This document shows, in pieces, positions 51,800 to 61,467 of a stretch of DNA of 64,000 bases. This DNA comes from Bryobacteraceae bacterium. Its GTDB lineage: Bacteria; Acidobacteriota; Terriglobia; Bryobacterales; Bryobacteraceae. The stretch covers positions 124,001 to 188,000 of the forward strand of contig JAHCHE010000011.1 in the NCBI GenBank assembly GCA_026129905.1, read 5' to 3'. Every line of letters begins with the position of its first letter. Positions within the stretch are counted from its first letter, which is position 1. The notes below the pieces were generated by a model that was not told the origin of the DNA, ran no database searches, and was given only the letters and a program-made list of their open reading frames with translations. The position numbers were made by a program, and so were the translations under genes.

Positions 51800-54135
51800 T
51801 AGAGCAGGTATTTTTGTCTCACGGCGAGGAATTCCTCGAGCCGTGAAGCGTCGATAGCCTGAACCGCAGTGGGTTCTTCACCGGCGCGCAAGGCCTTGAT
51901 GGTCTGGCGGTTGCCGATTAGCCGTTCATTTGCCTGCCAGTCGATTTTACCGGGATAAAGCGCTTCGATCGCGGCGGCGACCTCCAGGCCGACCCGGGAG
52001 CTGTTAAGGAGATTTCTGTCCGTAACGACGAAGCGGACACCGCCGATGGGCATGCCGGCGAATCGTGACGCGTCGGGTTGGAAGCGCGTCGGATAGACCC
52101 GGATCCCAGGGATGCGCCGCGCGTTGAGATATGCGGCGAGTTGCGGGCCGTCGATCCAGTCGGCGCCGATTTGCTCGAACGGCGCGTCGGTGCCGCGTCC
52201 CACCGAATAATTGAGAGAATACTCCATCATCGCGATGCCCGGATAGAGCAACGCGGCGTTCAAGCTGCGCATATTTGGCGAGGGATTGATCCACGCGAGA
52301 CCGGTGGAATCGAACCAGTCGCCCCGGGCCCAGCCTTTCATCGCCACCACCGTCAGCTTTACGCCGATCTTGCGCTCCTGGTTCGCCATCTTCGCGATCT
52401 CGCCGATGGTCATGCCGTGCCGCAGCGGCAGCGGGTAGCAGCCCACGAAGCTCTCCAGGTCCTTGTCGAGCATCGGCCCTTCCACCCGGACCCCCGTGAT
52501 CGGATTCGGGCGGTCGAGAACCATGAAGGGAATGCCGCGCCGCGCCGCCTCCTCCATGGCGTTCAGCATCGTACACATGTACGTATAGAACCGGGCGCCG
52601 ATGTCCTGGATGTCGAAGACGAGGAGATCGATATCCTTCAGCATCTCGGCGGATGGCCGGCGGTCGGCGCCGCGGTAGAGGCTCCACACCGGGATGCCGG
52701 TGGCGAGATCGGTCTCGTGAGGGATGTTCTCGACGTCGGCGGCGCCCGCCAGGCCGTGCTCCGGGGAAAGCAGAGCTTTGAGGTTCACGCCCGCCTTCAC
52801 CATGGCGTCAATGTTGCGCAGACCCTCGCGGGTGGTTCCGGTGTGGTTGGTAATCAGGCCGACGCGTTTGCCCTTCAGTTCGGCGAAGCCGCCGGCCGCC
52901 AGCGCGTCCAGGCCGGTGAGCGCCTGGGCGTTCCGGGCCACCGCGCGCGATGCGAACGCCATGGTTTCGTTGTATCCGGTGATGGAAATGCCGGGCAGGT
53001 CGATGCCGAGCGCGGCCGCCGCCGCCGTGGCGACCTTCGATCGTAGCGACGTCACCGGCTCCCGGACCGACGGGTGCACGCTGTTGGTCAGCAGAATGAC
53101 ATACGTCCGGGTGGTGGGGTCGATCCAAAGAGAGGTCCCGGTAAAACCGGTGTGACCGTACGAGCCAACCGGCAGCAGTTCGCCCCGAGTGCTCGAAAAG
53201 GACGAGTCGATGTCCCAGCCGAGGCCGCGCATTACCGGCTGATCGGCCGGGGTTTGGGGCGTGGTCATCTTGCGCACCGTGAGCGGATGCAGCACGCGGA
53301 CTCCCAGGTATTCGCCGCCACTCAGGATCATCTCGCTATATCGGATCAGGTCGGCGGCGGTGGTGAACATGCCGGCGTGACCGGCAATCCCTCCCATGTT
53401 CCGCGCCGTCGGATCGTGGACCACCCCGCGAAGCGGATTTCTCTGACGCGCCAGGCGTTCCGTGGGCGCGATGCGCGGCCGCACGGCGGGCGGCGGCAGG
53501 AACATCGTGTTCCTCATGCCGAGGGGCCGGAAGATCCGCTCCCGGGCATAGTCGGCTAGGCTCTGCCCGCTGACCCGCCGGACGATCTCGCCCAGCAGGA
53601 TGTAATTGATATCGCTGTAGATGAACGTCGAGCCGGGTTCGGCGACCGGCTTGTCCACCATTGCCTTCGCGACTCCGGTGGCGTACCCGCTCCACGCCGG
53701 CGCCAAGTCCACGTCGGGACGTAGTCCCGAGAAATGGGTCATCAGGTGGCGTACGGTGATGCGGCTGACGCCGCCCTGGAACTCGGGCAGGTACTGGGTG
53801 ACGCGGTCGTTGAGGCGGATCTTCCCCTGCTCAAACAACTGCATGACGGCGGTCGCGGTAGCGACGACCTTGGTGAGGGAGGCGGCGTCGAAAATGGTAT
53901 CGAGCGTCATCTTCTCCGGAACCGGCGCCAGGGCGCGCGAGCCATAGGCTTTCCGGTGAAGAATGCGTCCTTTGTATGACACGACCAGCACGGCGCCGGG
54001 AATCTTGTCGTGGCGGATGGCGTCCTCGACGAGGCAGTCGAGGTATTCCGAAGCCTCCCAGGCGCCGGCGGCGGCGACAACGCGCGGCGCGGCCAGGAGG
54101 CTCGACAGGAGCAGCAACGCGATGCCCACGCTCAT
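51793..54135 (-). CDS. Fusion of beta-lactamase/AmiE-like amidase and NamZ (DUF1343) exo-muramidase
   Basis: A 780-residue exported protein. Residues about 30-400 are a class C beta-lactamase/transpeptidase-like domain: nucleophile SxxK as S86-L-T-K89, a Y-S-D in place of YxN, and HTG near the end. Residues about 415-780 match DUF1343, whose Bacillus member NamZ (YbbC) is an exo-N-acetylmuramidase; motifs include ITNHTG, SPEHG, FDIQDIG and DRPNP. In B. subtilis the amidase AmiE, of beta-lactamase fold, is encoded beside NamZ, so this fusion combines two peptidoglycan-recycling steps. The ATG at 54135 overlaps phhB by ATGA. Upstream frame extension to 54531 is not real. Confidence 0.85.
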   Translation of the reverse strand: MSVGIALLLLSSLLAAPRVVAAAGAWEASEYLDCLVEDAIRHDKIPGAVLVVSYKGRILHRKAYGSRALAPVPEKMTLDTIFDAASLTKVVATATAVMQLFEQGKIRLNDRVTQYLPEFQGGVSRITVRHLMTHFSGLRPDVDLAPAWSGYATGVAKAMVDKPVAEPGSTFIYSDINYILLGEIVRRVSGQSLADYARERIFRPLGMRNTMFLPPPAVRPRIAPTERLARQRNPLRGVVHDPTARNMGGIAGHAGMFTTAADLIRYSEMILSGGEYLGVRVLHPLTVRKMTTPQTPADQPVMRGLGWDIDSSFSSTRGELLPVGSYGHTGFTGTSLWIDPTTRTYVILLTNSVHPSVREPVTSLRSKVATAAAAALGIDLPGISITGYNETMAFASRAVARNAQALTGLDALAAGGFAELKGKRVGLITNHTGTTREGLRNIDAMVKAGVNLKALLSPEHGLAGAADVENIPHETDLATGIPVWSLYRGADRRPSAEMLKDIDLLVFDIQDIGARFYTYMCTMLNAMEEAARRGIPFMVLDRPNPITGVRVEGPMLDKDLESFVGCYPLPLRHGMTIGEIAKMANQERKIGVKLTVVAMKGWARGDWFDSTGLAWINPSPNMRSLNAALLYPGIAMMEYSLNYSVGRGTDAPFEQIGADWIDGPQLAAYLNARRIPGIRVYPTRFQPDASRFAGMPIGGVRFVVTDRNLLNSSRVGLEVAAAIEALYPGKIDWQANERLIGNRQTIKALRAGEEPTAVQAIDASRLEEFLAVRQKYLLYP

Positions 54136-54431
54136 AGGAATCTGGCGGCCAGCGCCTCCATCTTCCCGGCCAACTCGACGTCCATCGCCGTGACGCCGCC
54201 GGCGTCGTGTGTGCTCAGCGCGACCGTGACGCGGTTCCAGACGTTCGTCCACTCCGGGTGATGGTTCATCGCCTCGGCGTTCAAAGCGACCGAAGTCATG
54301 AAACCGAAGGCCTGGACAAAGTCCTGGAACGTGTATTCGCGGTGGAGTTTTTTGTCGCCGAGCTGCCAACCCGGCAGGCTCTCGAGCGCGGACCGTACCT
54401 GGTCGCCGGAGAGCAGCGCGCGTTTTCCCAT
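54132..54431 (-). CDS. phhB: Pterin-4a-carbinolamine dehydratase
   Basis: A 99-residue PCD/DCoH enzyme: [26 protein letters not shown] and THDAGG(V)T are the family signature with catalytic His. It recycles tetrahydrobiopterin for aromatic hydroxylases or serves in molybdopterin-related chemistry. ATG 54431 has AGGAGG about ten bases upstream. It overlaps the AmiE-NamZ-like gene; no functional link is evident. Confidence 0.93.
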   Translation of the reverse strand: MGKRALLSGDQVRSALESLPGWQLGDKKLHREYTFQDFVQAFGFMTSVALNAEAMNHHPEWTNVWNRVTVALSTHDAGGVTAMDVELAGKMEALAARFL

Positions 54432-54541
54432 TCGAACAGCTTCCTCCTCGATCGTTGGCACTCTCAGCATACAATCGGTTCGGCGGTTCCCGCCAAAACG
54501 TTACGCGGCGGGTTGGCATCTCAGTTGCCAAGGGAACGAAG

Positions 54542-56194
54542 GTGATCGTCTATCGGAACGCACGGCGCACGATTCAGGTCCGCTCGCGCCTCGAGGCCAT
54601 TCAGAGGGAGGCGAGCGCGCCGGCGAACGCGGCCGGGGCAATGCGGACGCTGCTCGCGCTGGGCGAAGCTGAAGCGGGCATCCTCGACGCGTTGGAGGCG
54701 GCCGGAGGAAATCCCGAGGTCGAGGTCCGCCTGGGCGAGGCCATGCGGCTGCTGGCGCACCGCGGTCTCGGCCATCCAAGGGACGAGAGTCCGGCCAAAC
54801 CGTTGGGCGAGCTTGCGCTGCCGGGGCTTCCCGAAGCGGCGGCGGTCTCGCCGCACGAGGGGTTCGCTTACTACTGCCTGTTTCCCGCGACCTACGCCGC
54901 GGCGGTGAGGCAGTTCTTCCTCGAGCGGAGGCCAGCCGGCGTCTTCGTCGCCGGCATCCGGAGCATCGGGGCGACGCTTTCCGCGGTGATCGCGGCGGAA
55001 CTCGAACACCTGGGCTGCCGGGTCGGGCGAACCACGGTGCGGCCTGCGGGCCACCCTTTCGACCGGCGGGTCGCGTTGGCGGAGACCGTCCAGGCCGAAG
55101 TTCGGGCGCGGCGCGACGCGTGGTTCGCCGTAGTAGACGAAGGGCCAGGGTTGAGCGGGTCCTCCTTCGCCGCCACTGCCCAGGCGTTAGTGGACGCAGG
55201 GGCGCCGGAGGAACGAATTGCGCTGTTCCCCAGTTGGGATCCGGCGCCGGAAGCGCTGCGCTCGGCTGCGGCGCGGCGCCGCTGGCCGCGGCACAGGCGG
55301 TACGTCGCGCCATTCGTTCCATCCGAACACCTGCCCTGGCTGCCGGACGACGCATTTGAAGGTTCGGCGGGCAAGTGGCGGACGCTGCTCCAGGAAAGCG
55401 GCGACGCCATCGCCGTTCATCCCCAGCATGAGCGGCGAAAATACATCTTCCGTTGCGACGGGAGGCGAACGATGGCGAAGTTCGCCGGGCTGGGCCACTA
55501 CGGCCAACCCGCCTATGAGCTGGCGGCGGCGGTTCAGGACGCCGGTTTCGGCCCGCCGGTTGTCAGACTGGCCGACGGGTTCCTGATCGGGGAGCACCTT
55601 CAAGGGTCGCCGCTCGAAGGCCGCGAGGTAGACGAACGGCTGCTCGATCATTTCGCCCGCTATCTTGCTTTCCGCGCGCGCCTGGCAGCGGCTTCGGGAG
55701 CGGCTTCTTTCGACGACCTTCTGGAACTGATCGAGGTGAACTGCCGGGAGGCCGGTCTCGAACCACCTCGCTTGGATGCCTATCGGGCGCTTGTCGCCGG
55801 CGCGCCGCCGGTTATGGTCGACGGGCGCATGCAGCCGCATGAATGGGTCCGAACCGTGAAGGGGATCCTAAAAACCGATGCGGTGGACCATCATCGCGAT
55901 CATTTCTTTCCGGGCTGTCAGGACATCGCCTGGGACGTTGCGGGCGCCGTGGCGGAATTCGCGCTGGACCCGGAGGCTGGGATTTACCTGGTGGAGAGTT
56001 ACGCCGCGCTTTCCAACGACCGCACGCTCCCCCGCCGGCTGCCGTTTTTCACCATCGCGTATCTCGCGTTCCGGCTCGGGTATGCGACGATGGCCTCAGA
56101 GACAGCCGGCGGAGCGGACTCCGCCCGGTTTGAAAAACTGGCCCGGCGGCGCCGGGCGCAATTGCAGGAGGCCCTTTCAGGAATCGCCGGATGA
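54542..56194 (+). CDS. Fusion of phosphoribosyltransferase-like and aminoglycoside-phosphotransferase-like domains
   Basis: A 550-residue cytoplasmic protein. The N-terminal about 280 residues hold a PRTase-like core, its PRPP loop probably VVDEGPGLSGSSF (residues about 197-209), which resembles the VDDxxxTG(x)T loop of type I PRTases. The C-terminal about 260 residues look like an APH/choline-kinase fold: a lysine in MAKFAGLGHYG, then DGRMQPHEW where the catalytic loop should be and CQDIAWDVAGAV matching the late metal segment. HxDxxxxN is not intact, so kinase activity is uncertain. GTG 54542 has AAGG about nine bases upstream; TACAAT at 54470-54475 may be its -10 box. It overlaps the HAD gene. 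Confidence 0.65.
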   Translation: MIVYRNARRTIQVRSRLEAIQREASAPANAAGAMRTLLALGEAEAGILDALEAAGGNPEVEVRLGEAMRLLAHRGLGHPRDESPAKPLGELALPGLPEAAAVSPHEGFAYYCLFPATYAAAVRQFFLERRPAGVFVAGIRSIGATLSAVIAAELEHLGCRVGRTTVRPAGHPFDRRVALAETVQAEVRARRDAWFAVVDEGPGLSGSSFAATAQALVDAGAPEERIALFPSWDPAPEALRSAAARRRWPRHRRYVAPFVPSEHLPWLPDDAFEGSAGKWRTLLQESGDAIAVHPQHERRKYIFRCDGRRTMAKFAGLGHYGQPAYELAAAVQDAGFGPPVVRLADGFLIGEHLQGSPLEGREVDERLLDHFARYLAFRARLAAASGAASFDDLLELIEVNCREAGLEPPRLDAYRALVAGAPPVMVDGRMQPHEWVRTVKGILKTDAVDHHRDHFFPGCQDIAWDVAGAVAEFALDPEAGIYLVESYAALSNDRTLPRRLPFFTIAYLAFRLGYATMASETAGGADSARFEKLARRRRAQLQEALSGIAG

Positions 56195-56562
56195 GCAAAC
56201 AACGAGTGGTGTGCGTGGACCTGGACGGCGTGCTGAATCTCTACGACGGTTGGAAGGGGGCCGAGTACTTCCATCCGCCGCGGCCGGGCGCGCTGGAATT
56301 TCTGAAGGCGCTTCGCGAACAGAACTACGAGATCGTGGTTTTCACGGTGCGCTGGGCGCCGCACGTCTGGGATTGGATCCGCGAGCACGGATTGGAGCCT
56401 TACGTCGACGAGGTCACCGACAAAAAGCCGCCCGCCTGGGCCTACATCGACGACCGCGCCATCTGCTTCACCGGCGACTTCCAGGAAACCGTCCAGCGCC
56501 TGAGGGCGTTCCGCCCGCACTGGGACGGGGCGCCGCGCGAACAGGAAACGCCCGCTTCGTAA
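56191..56562 (+). CDS. Small HAD-superfamily phosphatase-like protein
   Basis: A 123-residue protein with the HAD motif I DLDGVLN, motif II FTVRW and a later acidic DDRA loop; no cap domain of usual size. Similar small HADs act on nucleotides or sugar phosphates. It starts within the stop of the PRTase-kinase gene (ATGA), suggesting they serve one pathway. Confidence 0.85.
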   Translation: MSKQRVVCVDLDGVLNLYDGWKGAEYFHPPRPGALEFLKALREQNYEIVVFTVRWAPHVWDWIREHGLEPYVDEVTDKKPPAWAYIDDRAICFTGDFQETVQRLRAFRPHWDGAPREQETPAS

Positions 56563-56611
56563 TCTCTCGTTGGCCGCAAAGTTGCTCTACGCAGGCAGGA
56601 GGGGGAATTCT

Positions 56612-57121
56612 GTGAAAGAACAAACGTTAGCCGCCGTATTTCTCGACGAGCTACGCGATACGTACGACGCGGAACGCCAGCTCACGCGCGCGCTGCCGAA
56701 GGTCGCAAAAAGCGCCAGCAGCGAGGAGTTCCGCGAAGCGATCACAATGCATCTTGAAGAAACAAAGGGGCAAGTTCAGCGGCTGGAGTCGGTCTTCGAG
56801 TCCATCGGGCAGAAGGCGCGGGGCAAGAAATGCGAGGGTATGCAAGGCTTGATCGGCGAGGCCCAGCAACTGATGGAGGAGCACGATAAGGGTCCCGTTC
56901 TCGACGCGGCGCTCATCGCCGCCGCGCAAAAAGTGGAGCACTACGAAATTGCTGCATACGGCTCGCTGTGCGCCTGGGCGGAAGCCCTCGGTTACCACGA
57001 CGCGGTGGACCTGTTGAAGGAAACCCTGGAAGAAGAAAAGACCGCGGACGAAAAACTCACGGAAGTCGCCGCCAGCGGGGTGAACGAGGAAGCGCTGGTG
57101 GGCGCCGGAGCACCGGAGTAG
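56612..57121 (+). CDS. DUF892 ferritin-like protein (YciF type)
   Basis: A 169-residue four-helix bundle protein of the DUF892/YciE-YciF family: LRDTYDAERQLTRALPKVAKSA at the start, HLEETKGQVQRLESVF and KVEHYEIAAYGSL(CA)WAE, with Glu/His positions for a di-iron site. Members are stress-induced in many bacteria. GTG 56612 has AGGAGG nine bases upstream; the frame also opens at 56570. It lies on the same strand as the HAD gene, 49 bases downstream. Confidence 0.92.
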   Translation: MKEQTLAAVFLDELRDTYDAERQLTRALPKVAKSASSEEFREAITMHLEETKGQVQRLESVFESIGQKARGKKCEGMQGLIGEAQQLMEEHDKGPVLDAALIAAAQKVEHYEIAAYGSLCAWAEALGYHDAVDLLKETLEEEKTADEKLTEVAASGVNEEALVGAGAPE

Positions 57122-57139
57122 AGAGCGTTTAGCTTTCGC

Positions 57140-58216
57140 TCACCTACCGGCCATGGAGGGGCGCGACTCGGCGACATAGGCTTCCAACTGCTTGGCGCGG
57201 TGGAGGCCGGTGTGCTCGGCGAGCACGCGTTGGCGCGCCTGAGCCGCCAGACATTGGCGGTCGGATTCCGGTAGCGATCGCAGGCAGGCCAGAACCTCGT
57301 CGGGCGTGTACGCGAGCAGGATCTCTTCGCCCGGCGTGAAGAACTGCTCCAGCCCCGGCCAGTTGTCCGAGACGATCGGCGTCCCGCATGCCGCCGCTTC
57401 AAAAAGCCGGACGCTGGGGGAATAGCCGGCAGCCACCATGTCCGCCCGGGTGACGTTCAGCGCGTAGCGCTGGCTGGCGTAGAAGCGCCGGTGCTCCGCC
57501 GGAGGCAGGTGCTCGATGCGCGTCACATTGGCGGGCCATTCCAGGTCCGGTGGATACAGGGACCCGGCGACGGCAAACCGCCCTTCGGGCCAGGCGCGCG
57601 CCGGCGACAACAGCAGGCGATCGAGCGCGGGTTGGCGGTCCGCGCTGTAGGCGCCGAGGTAACCGAGATCCCACTCGAAGGGGAGCGCCTCGGGATAGTG
57701 CAGCTCGGGATCGACGGAACAGTACAGCGGGCGCGCCGCCGGAGACCCGTAGACTCGCTCGAGCCGGTCGAGCGCCGGACCGCCGCTGAACGAAAGGTAC
57801 AGGTCATAGCGGGGAATCAGAAATGGCGCGAGATACTCGTAGTCGCCCCGGTCCAGCTTGGCCAGCGTGACCGGGGTGTCGATGTCGTAGAACGCCACCG
57901 CGCTCCGGGCCGCCGACGCGACCCAGTCCCCGGCGTCCACGCCTTCCGGCACGTACGAACCGACGATCGCCAGGTCCGCCTCGCGAACTTCGGCCGCGAA
58001 TCGCCGCTTCAGGTCCGGCAGGCTCGCGTAGAGTTCCGTGCGCCCGTACGGCGGATTCGGAAGATCGCGGTTGGCCGCGTACCAGGGAACATCGCGCTCG
58101 AGGAACAGGACGTCGTGGCCGCGTGCGGTCAGACCGCGCACTAGGCTGCGGTAGGTAGTGGCATGGCCGTTTCCCCAGGAGGATGTGATGGACAGTCCGA
58201 GAATGACGATGTTCAT
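57140..58216 (-). CDS. CgeB-like glycosyltransferase 3 (last gene of operon)
   Basis: A 358-residue GT-B-type protein of CgeB/glyco_trans_1_2 style: N-terminus MNIVILGLSITSSWGNGHA, middle AFYDIDTPVTL, C-terminal SPSVRLFEAAACGTPIVSDNW and GEEILLAYTPDE. It carries out transfer of an unknown sugar. ATG 58216 overlaps the stop of the upstream gene. Third of three related, diverged CgeB-like genes in tandem. Confidence 0.88.
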   Translation of the reverse strand: MNIVILGLSITSSWGNGHATTYRSLVRGLTARGHDVLFLERDVPWYAANRDLPNPPYGRTELYASLPDLKRRFAAEVREADLAIVGSYVPEGVDAGDWVASAARSAVAFYDIDTPVTLAKLDRGDYEYLAPFLIPRYDLYLSFSGGPALDRLERVYGSPAARPLYCSVDPELHYPEALPFEWDLGYLGAYSADRQPALDRLLLSPARAWPEGRFAVAGSLYPPDLEWPANVTRIEHLPPAEHRRFYASQRYALNVTRADMVAAGYSPSVRLFEAAACGTPIVSDNWPGLEQFFTPGEEILLAYTPDEVLACLRSLPESDRQCLAAQARQRVLAEHTGLHRAKQLEAYVAESRPSMAGR

Positions 58217-59316
58217 TGGCGGGCGTATAGCGATTTCGCGTTGCCGGTGACGATCGCCTCCCACTCCGCCGCGCGCCCCGCATACGTGTGGTGAGCAAGG
58301 ACGCGGCGCAAGGCGGCCTCGCCGATCGCGCGCGCCCGGGCATCGTCGAGCGAACGCGTGATGGAAGCCACCTCGCCGCCATCGCGCGCCACCAGAACCT
58401 CGCGGCCTGGCTCCAGGAACAGCTCGATGCCGCGCCAGGCGTCGGTGATGAGACACGCGCCCGCGCCCGCGGCTTCAAACACGCGCGTCGCCGGGCTGTA
58501 GCCGTAACGCGCCATGCTTTCGCGGCTGATATTCAGAACGGCGCGCGGCGTCGAGTTGAACGCGTTGTGATCGTTTGTGCCGACGTGCCCGGCGTAGCGA
58601 ACGTTTGAGGGTAGGGGCTTGTCGTGCCAGCCGCTGCCTCCGAGTAGAAAGGCGCGCCGCGACTCGCGATGCGCGGCGTCGATGAAGAACGACTGCACGC
58701 GCGCTTCGCGATCCGGAAGCCGGTTGCCAAGAAAGGCGAGATCGGCGGGGAACCGCGAGTCGGGTGGTACGCGGTAATGCGTGGCGGGATCCAGCGCGTT
58801 GTAAATCGGAGCGCACATCCGCGCTCCCCAGCGCCGGTAGCCGGTCACGACGGGATCGCCCCCGCCGTAGGTGAAGATGAAGTGGAACTTGGGAATCAGG
58901 CTCGCGAACGGATCGCCGGGGTCTCGTTCGAGCCGGTCGAGCGTGGCCGGCGCATCGACGTCCCAAAAGGCCGTGAGCGGCCCGAAGCGTCCAAACCCGG
59001 AAATCTCGGCCTCGAGGAATTCGTCGAACACTCCGACGCCGCTGGCCTTGATCACCATGTCCGCTCGTCGCGCCTCCTCGAGCGCGCGAAGCAGCTCCGC
59101 GTCGCCCTCGGCGCCGTACACGACGACGCGAGCCCATGGAGGCTCTTCCAGATCGCGGTGTTTCTGCCGGTCGTAGGCGTCCGGCTCGAAGAAGGTGATG
59201 CGAGCCCCGCGCGCAGCCAGTTCCTTCAGAATGCCGCGATAGTAGGTTGCGGCGCCGTTCCAATAGGCCGACAGGAGGCTCGATCCGAAGAAAGCGATTC
59301 GGAATGGATCCATCAT
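58213..59316 (-). CDS. CgeB-like glycosyltransferase 2
   Basis: A 367-residue protein of the same family, with AFFGSSLLSAYWNGAATYY at the N-terminus, AFWDVDAPATLDRL in the middle and SPATRVFEAAGAGACLITDAW plus GREVLVARDGGEV at the C-terminus. ATGA-type overlaps join it to both neighbours. Confidence 0.88.
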   Translation of the reverse strand: MMDPFRIAFFGSSLLSAYWNGAATYYRGILKELAARGARITFFEPDAYDRQKHRDLEEPPWARVVVYGAEGDAELLRALEEARRADMVIKASGVGVFDEFLEAEISGFGRFGPLTAFWDVDAPATLDRLERDPGDPFASLIPKFHFIFTYGGGDPVVTGYRRWGARMCAPIYNALDPATHYRVPPDSRFPADLAFLGNRLPDREARVQSFFIDAAHRESRRAFLLGGSGWHDKPLPSNVRYAGHVGTNDHNAFNSTPRAVLNISRESMARYGYSPATRVFEAAGAGACLITDAWRGIELFLEPGREVLVARDGGEVASITRSLDDARARAIGEAALRRVLAHHTYAGRAAEWEAIVTGNAKSLYARQ

Positions 59317-60392
59317 AAGGCGGCGATCTCCAGCAGTTCGTCCACGCGGTGCGCGCAGGTGTGGCGTTCGAGCACGGTGCGGCGGCCCCGGGCGGCCATT
59401 TCCGCGGCGAAGTCCGGCGCCTCCAGCAGGAGCCTCATCGAGCGGCGCATCTCGTCGCCGCTGCGCGCCATCAGAAAGTCTTCGCCGGGAGTGAACAGGT
59501 TCTCGCTGTCCTGCCAGGGCGCGCAGATCAGCGGGATGCCACAGGCCAGCGCTTCAAACACACGAATGGTGGGAATGCCCGGAAGCCGGCAGGCGTAGAA
59601 CCGCCGCGGCACGTGCACGGTGAAGGCGTAGCGGGCGAACAGCGACGGGACTTGGTAATTCGGGGTCCAGCCGCCATATTCCAGCCCGCTGGCGGCCAGC
59701 CGCACCAACGCTTCTTCCGGATAGCGGACGCCGTAGACGCAGCCGGACAGCCGCAGCGACCGGGCCGGCGCCAGCAGAAACTGCTCCAGCTCTTCGGTCC
59801 GCTCGCCGTCGCCCCAATTACCGATCCACGCCAGGTCGCGCTTCCCTCCATTGGACGGCATAGGCCGGAAGACGCGCGGATCGGCAGCTTCGTGCCAGGT
59901 CCAGCAGGGGACCTTCGGATGCAGGAGCGCCCAGACGCGGCGAAGCGATTCGCCGAAGGCCAGCACGCCGTCGTAGCCGGAGAGATCCAGCGCGGCGATC
60001 GATTCGGGCTCCGACAGCGCGCGATGGTGCGTGTCGTGGAAGAAGAGCTGGTACCCCCTGCGGCGCCGGCGATGACGTCCGATGCGGCCGATGAGCGCCG
60101 GTTCGTTCCACTCGTGGACCAGCGCTAGGTCCGCGCCGTCGAGCGCTTCGTCCAGATCGAGCGTCTCCTGATCGTAGCGGACGCTCTCGAGCTGGGGATA
60201 GGCCGTCCGATAGTCATCCAGCGCGGCCGGCGCTTCGGCGGCGAGGTTTTGGACGCTCCACGCCTCGCGGGGCTCGAAGATGCGGACGTCCGCTCCGCGC
60301 GCCTGAAACTCCGTGGCCACGCCCCGCACAAAATGCGCGTTGCCGTGATTCCAGTCCGAGATGATCGAGTGGCAGAAGATTACGACGCGCAA
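59313..60392 (-). CDS. CgeB-like glycosyltransferase 1
   Basis: A 359-residue relative, starting at a TTG within the end of the GT4 gene (13-base overlap); the start fits the family N-terminus RVVIFCHSIISDWNHGNAH. Core motifs: FHDTHHRALS, GIPTIRVFEALACGIPLICAPW, GEDFLMARSGDEM. The open frame upstream to 60968 is not used. Confidence 0.85.
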   Translation of the reverse strand: MRVVIFCHSIISDWNHGNAHFVRGVATEFQARGADVRIFEPREAWSVQNLAAEAPAALDDYRTAYPQLESVRYDQETLDLDEALDGADLALVHEWNEPALIGRIGRHRRRRRGYQLFFHDTHHRALSEPESIAALDLSGYDGVLAFGESLRRVWALLHPKVPCWTWHEAADPRVFRPMPSNGGKRDLAWIGNWGDGERTEELEQFLLAPARSLRLSGCVYGVRYPEEALVRLAASGLEYGGWTPNYQVPSLFARYAFTVHVPRRFYACRLPGIPTIRVFEALACGIPLICAPWQDSENLFTPGEDFLMARSGDEMRRSMRLLLEAPDFAAEMAARGRRTVLERHTCAHRVDELLEIAAL

Positions 60393-61465
60393 ACCAGTCT
60401 CCGGCCCTGTTCGAAGCTTTCGTAGGCAGCCAGGTAGGCATTGGCCATCCGGCGTGGGGCGAACAACAGAGACCGCTTGAAGGCGGCCTGCTGCATTCGC
60501 CGCCGGTGTGGTTCGTCCTCGATGAGGAACGACAGTTCCTTTTCCAGGGTGGCCGCGTCGTCGGGAGCGACAAAGGCGGCGCACCCATCCCAATTCTCGC
60601 GCAGGCTGGGTATGTCGCCCAGTACCAGAGCGCAAGCCGACATCGCGGCTTCCAGCACCGTGAGACCGAACGGTTCGTAACGCGCCGGGAGCGCGTAGAT
60701 TGAGGCGATGGCAAGCCACTGGGCCAGATCCCTCTCCGGCAGCGGCCCGAGCGGCTGGAGATTCGGCTCGGAAGAGCGATAGCCTTCGCCCGCCACGTAC
60801 ACCGGCCACGCCAGCCGCGGCGCGATGGACTGCAACGCCTGAACGTTCTTCGCTTCGTCCCACAGCCGGCCCGCGGTGAAGATGACGCGGCGCTTGTCGC
60901 CCGGGGCGAAGCGCCGTGGATCGCGTCCGTTTGGAATGACGAGCGACCGCGGGAGCGGTCCGTACCACCGTTCAAGCTGCGCCAGCATTGCGGCGCTTGG
61001 GGCGACGACGAGGTCCGCCGACCGCAGGCCGCGGCGCACCTCGCGCTCGTACCTGCGCCACGCGGCCGGCGCGGATGCGCCTTTCACGGCCCACCACCAC
61101 GACAGCACGCACGAGTGCCCGGCCACGACAACCGGCGCGCGCCACGGCAGCGAAGCGTGACAGTAACCGTTGAGGTGAACCAGGTCGGGCGCGTAGCGGG
61201 CTTCGAGATCGAGCAGCCATTCGCCCGCCGCGTGGACGTCCTCCCACGGGTCATCCATCCATTCGAGCCTGAAGGCGCTCTCGCACAGCCAAACGTTGTC
61301 GAGTTCCCGGACGGCGCGCGCCTGCGCATAGCTGAGCGGACGGCCCATGGTCGCCAGACAGACCCGGATGTTGCGCTCGGCAAGCGCGCGAGCCAACTCG
61401 ATCGAATAGGTGAACACGCCGCCCACCGTGTCGGCGGTCATCAGGATGGTGCGCGGCGCCGGCAT
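60380..61465 (-). CDS. GT4 family glycosyltransferase
   Basis: A 361-residue GT-B enzyme with ADTVGGVFTYSIELARAL at the N-terminus and EPFGLTVLEAAMS (E(x7)E motif) with AGRLWDEAKN in the donor domain. Two bases separate it from the radical SAM gene upstream. It acts with the CgeB-like proteins on the same glycoconjugate, by inference from the operon. Confidence 0.92.
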   Translation of the reverse strand: MPAPRTILMTADTVGGVFTYSIELARALAERNIRVCLATMGRPLSYAQARAVRELDNVWLCESAFRLEWMDDPWEDVHAAGEWLLDLEARYAPDLVHLNGYCHASLPWRAPVVVAGHSCVLSWWWAVKGASAPAAWRRYEREVRRGLRSADLVVAPSAAMLAQLERWYGPLPRSLVIPNGRDPRRFAPGDKRRVIFTAGRLWDEAKNVQALQSIAPRLAWPVYVAGEGYRSSEPNLQPLGPLPERDLAQWLAIASIYALPARYEPFGLTVLEAAMSACALVLGDIPSLRENWDGCAAFVAPDDAATLEKELSFLIEDEPHRRRMQQAAFKRSLLFAPRRMANAYLAAYESFEQGRRLVCAS

Positions 61466-61467
61466 CC

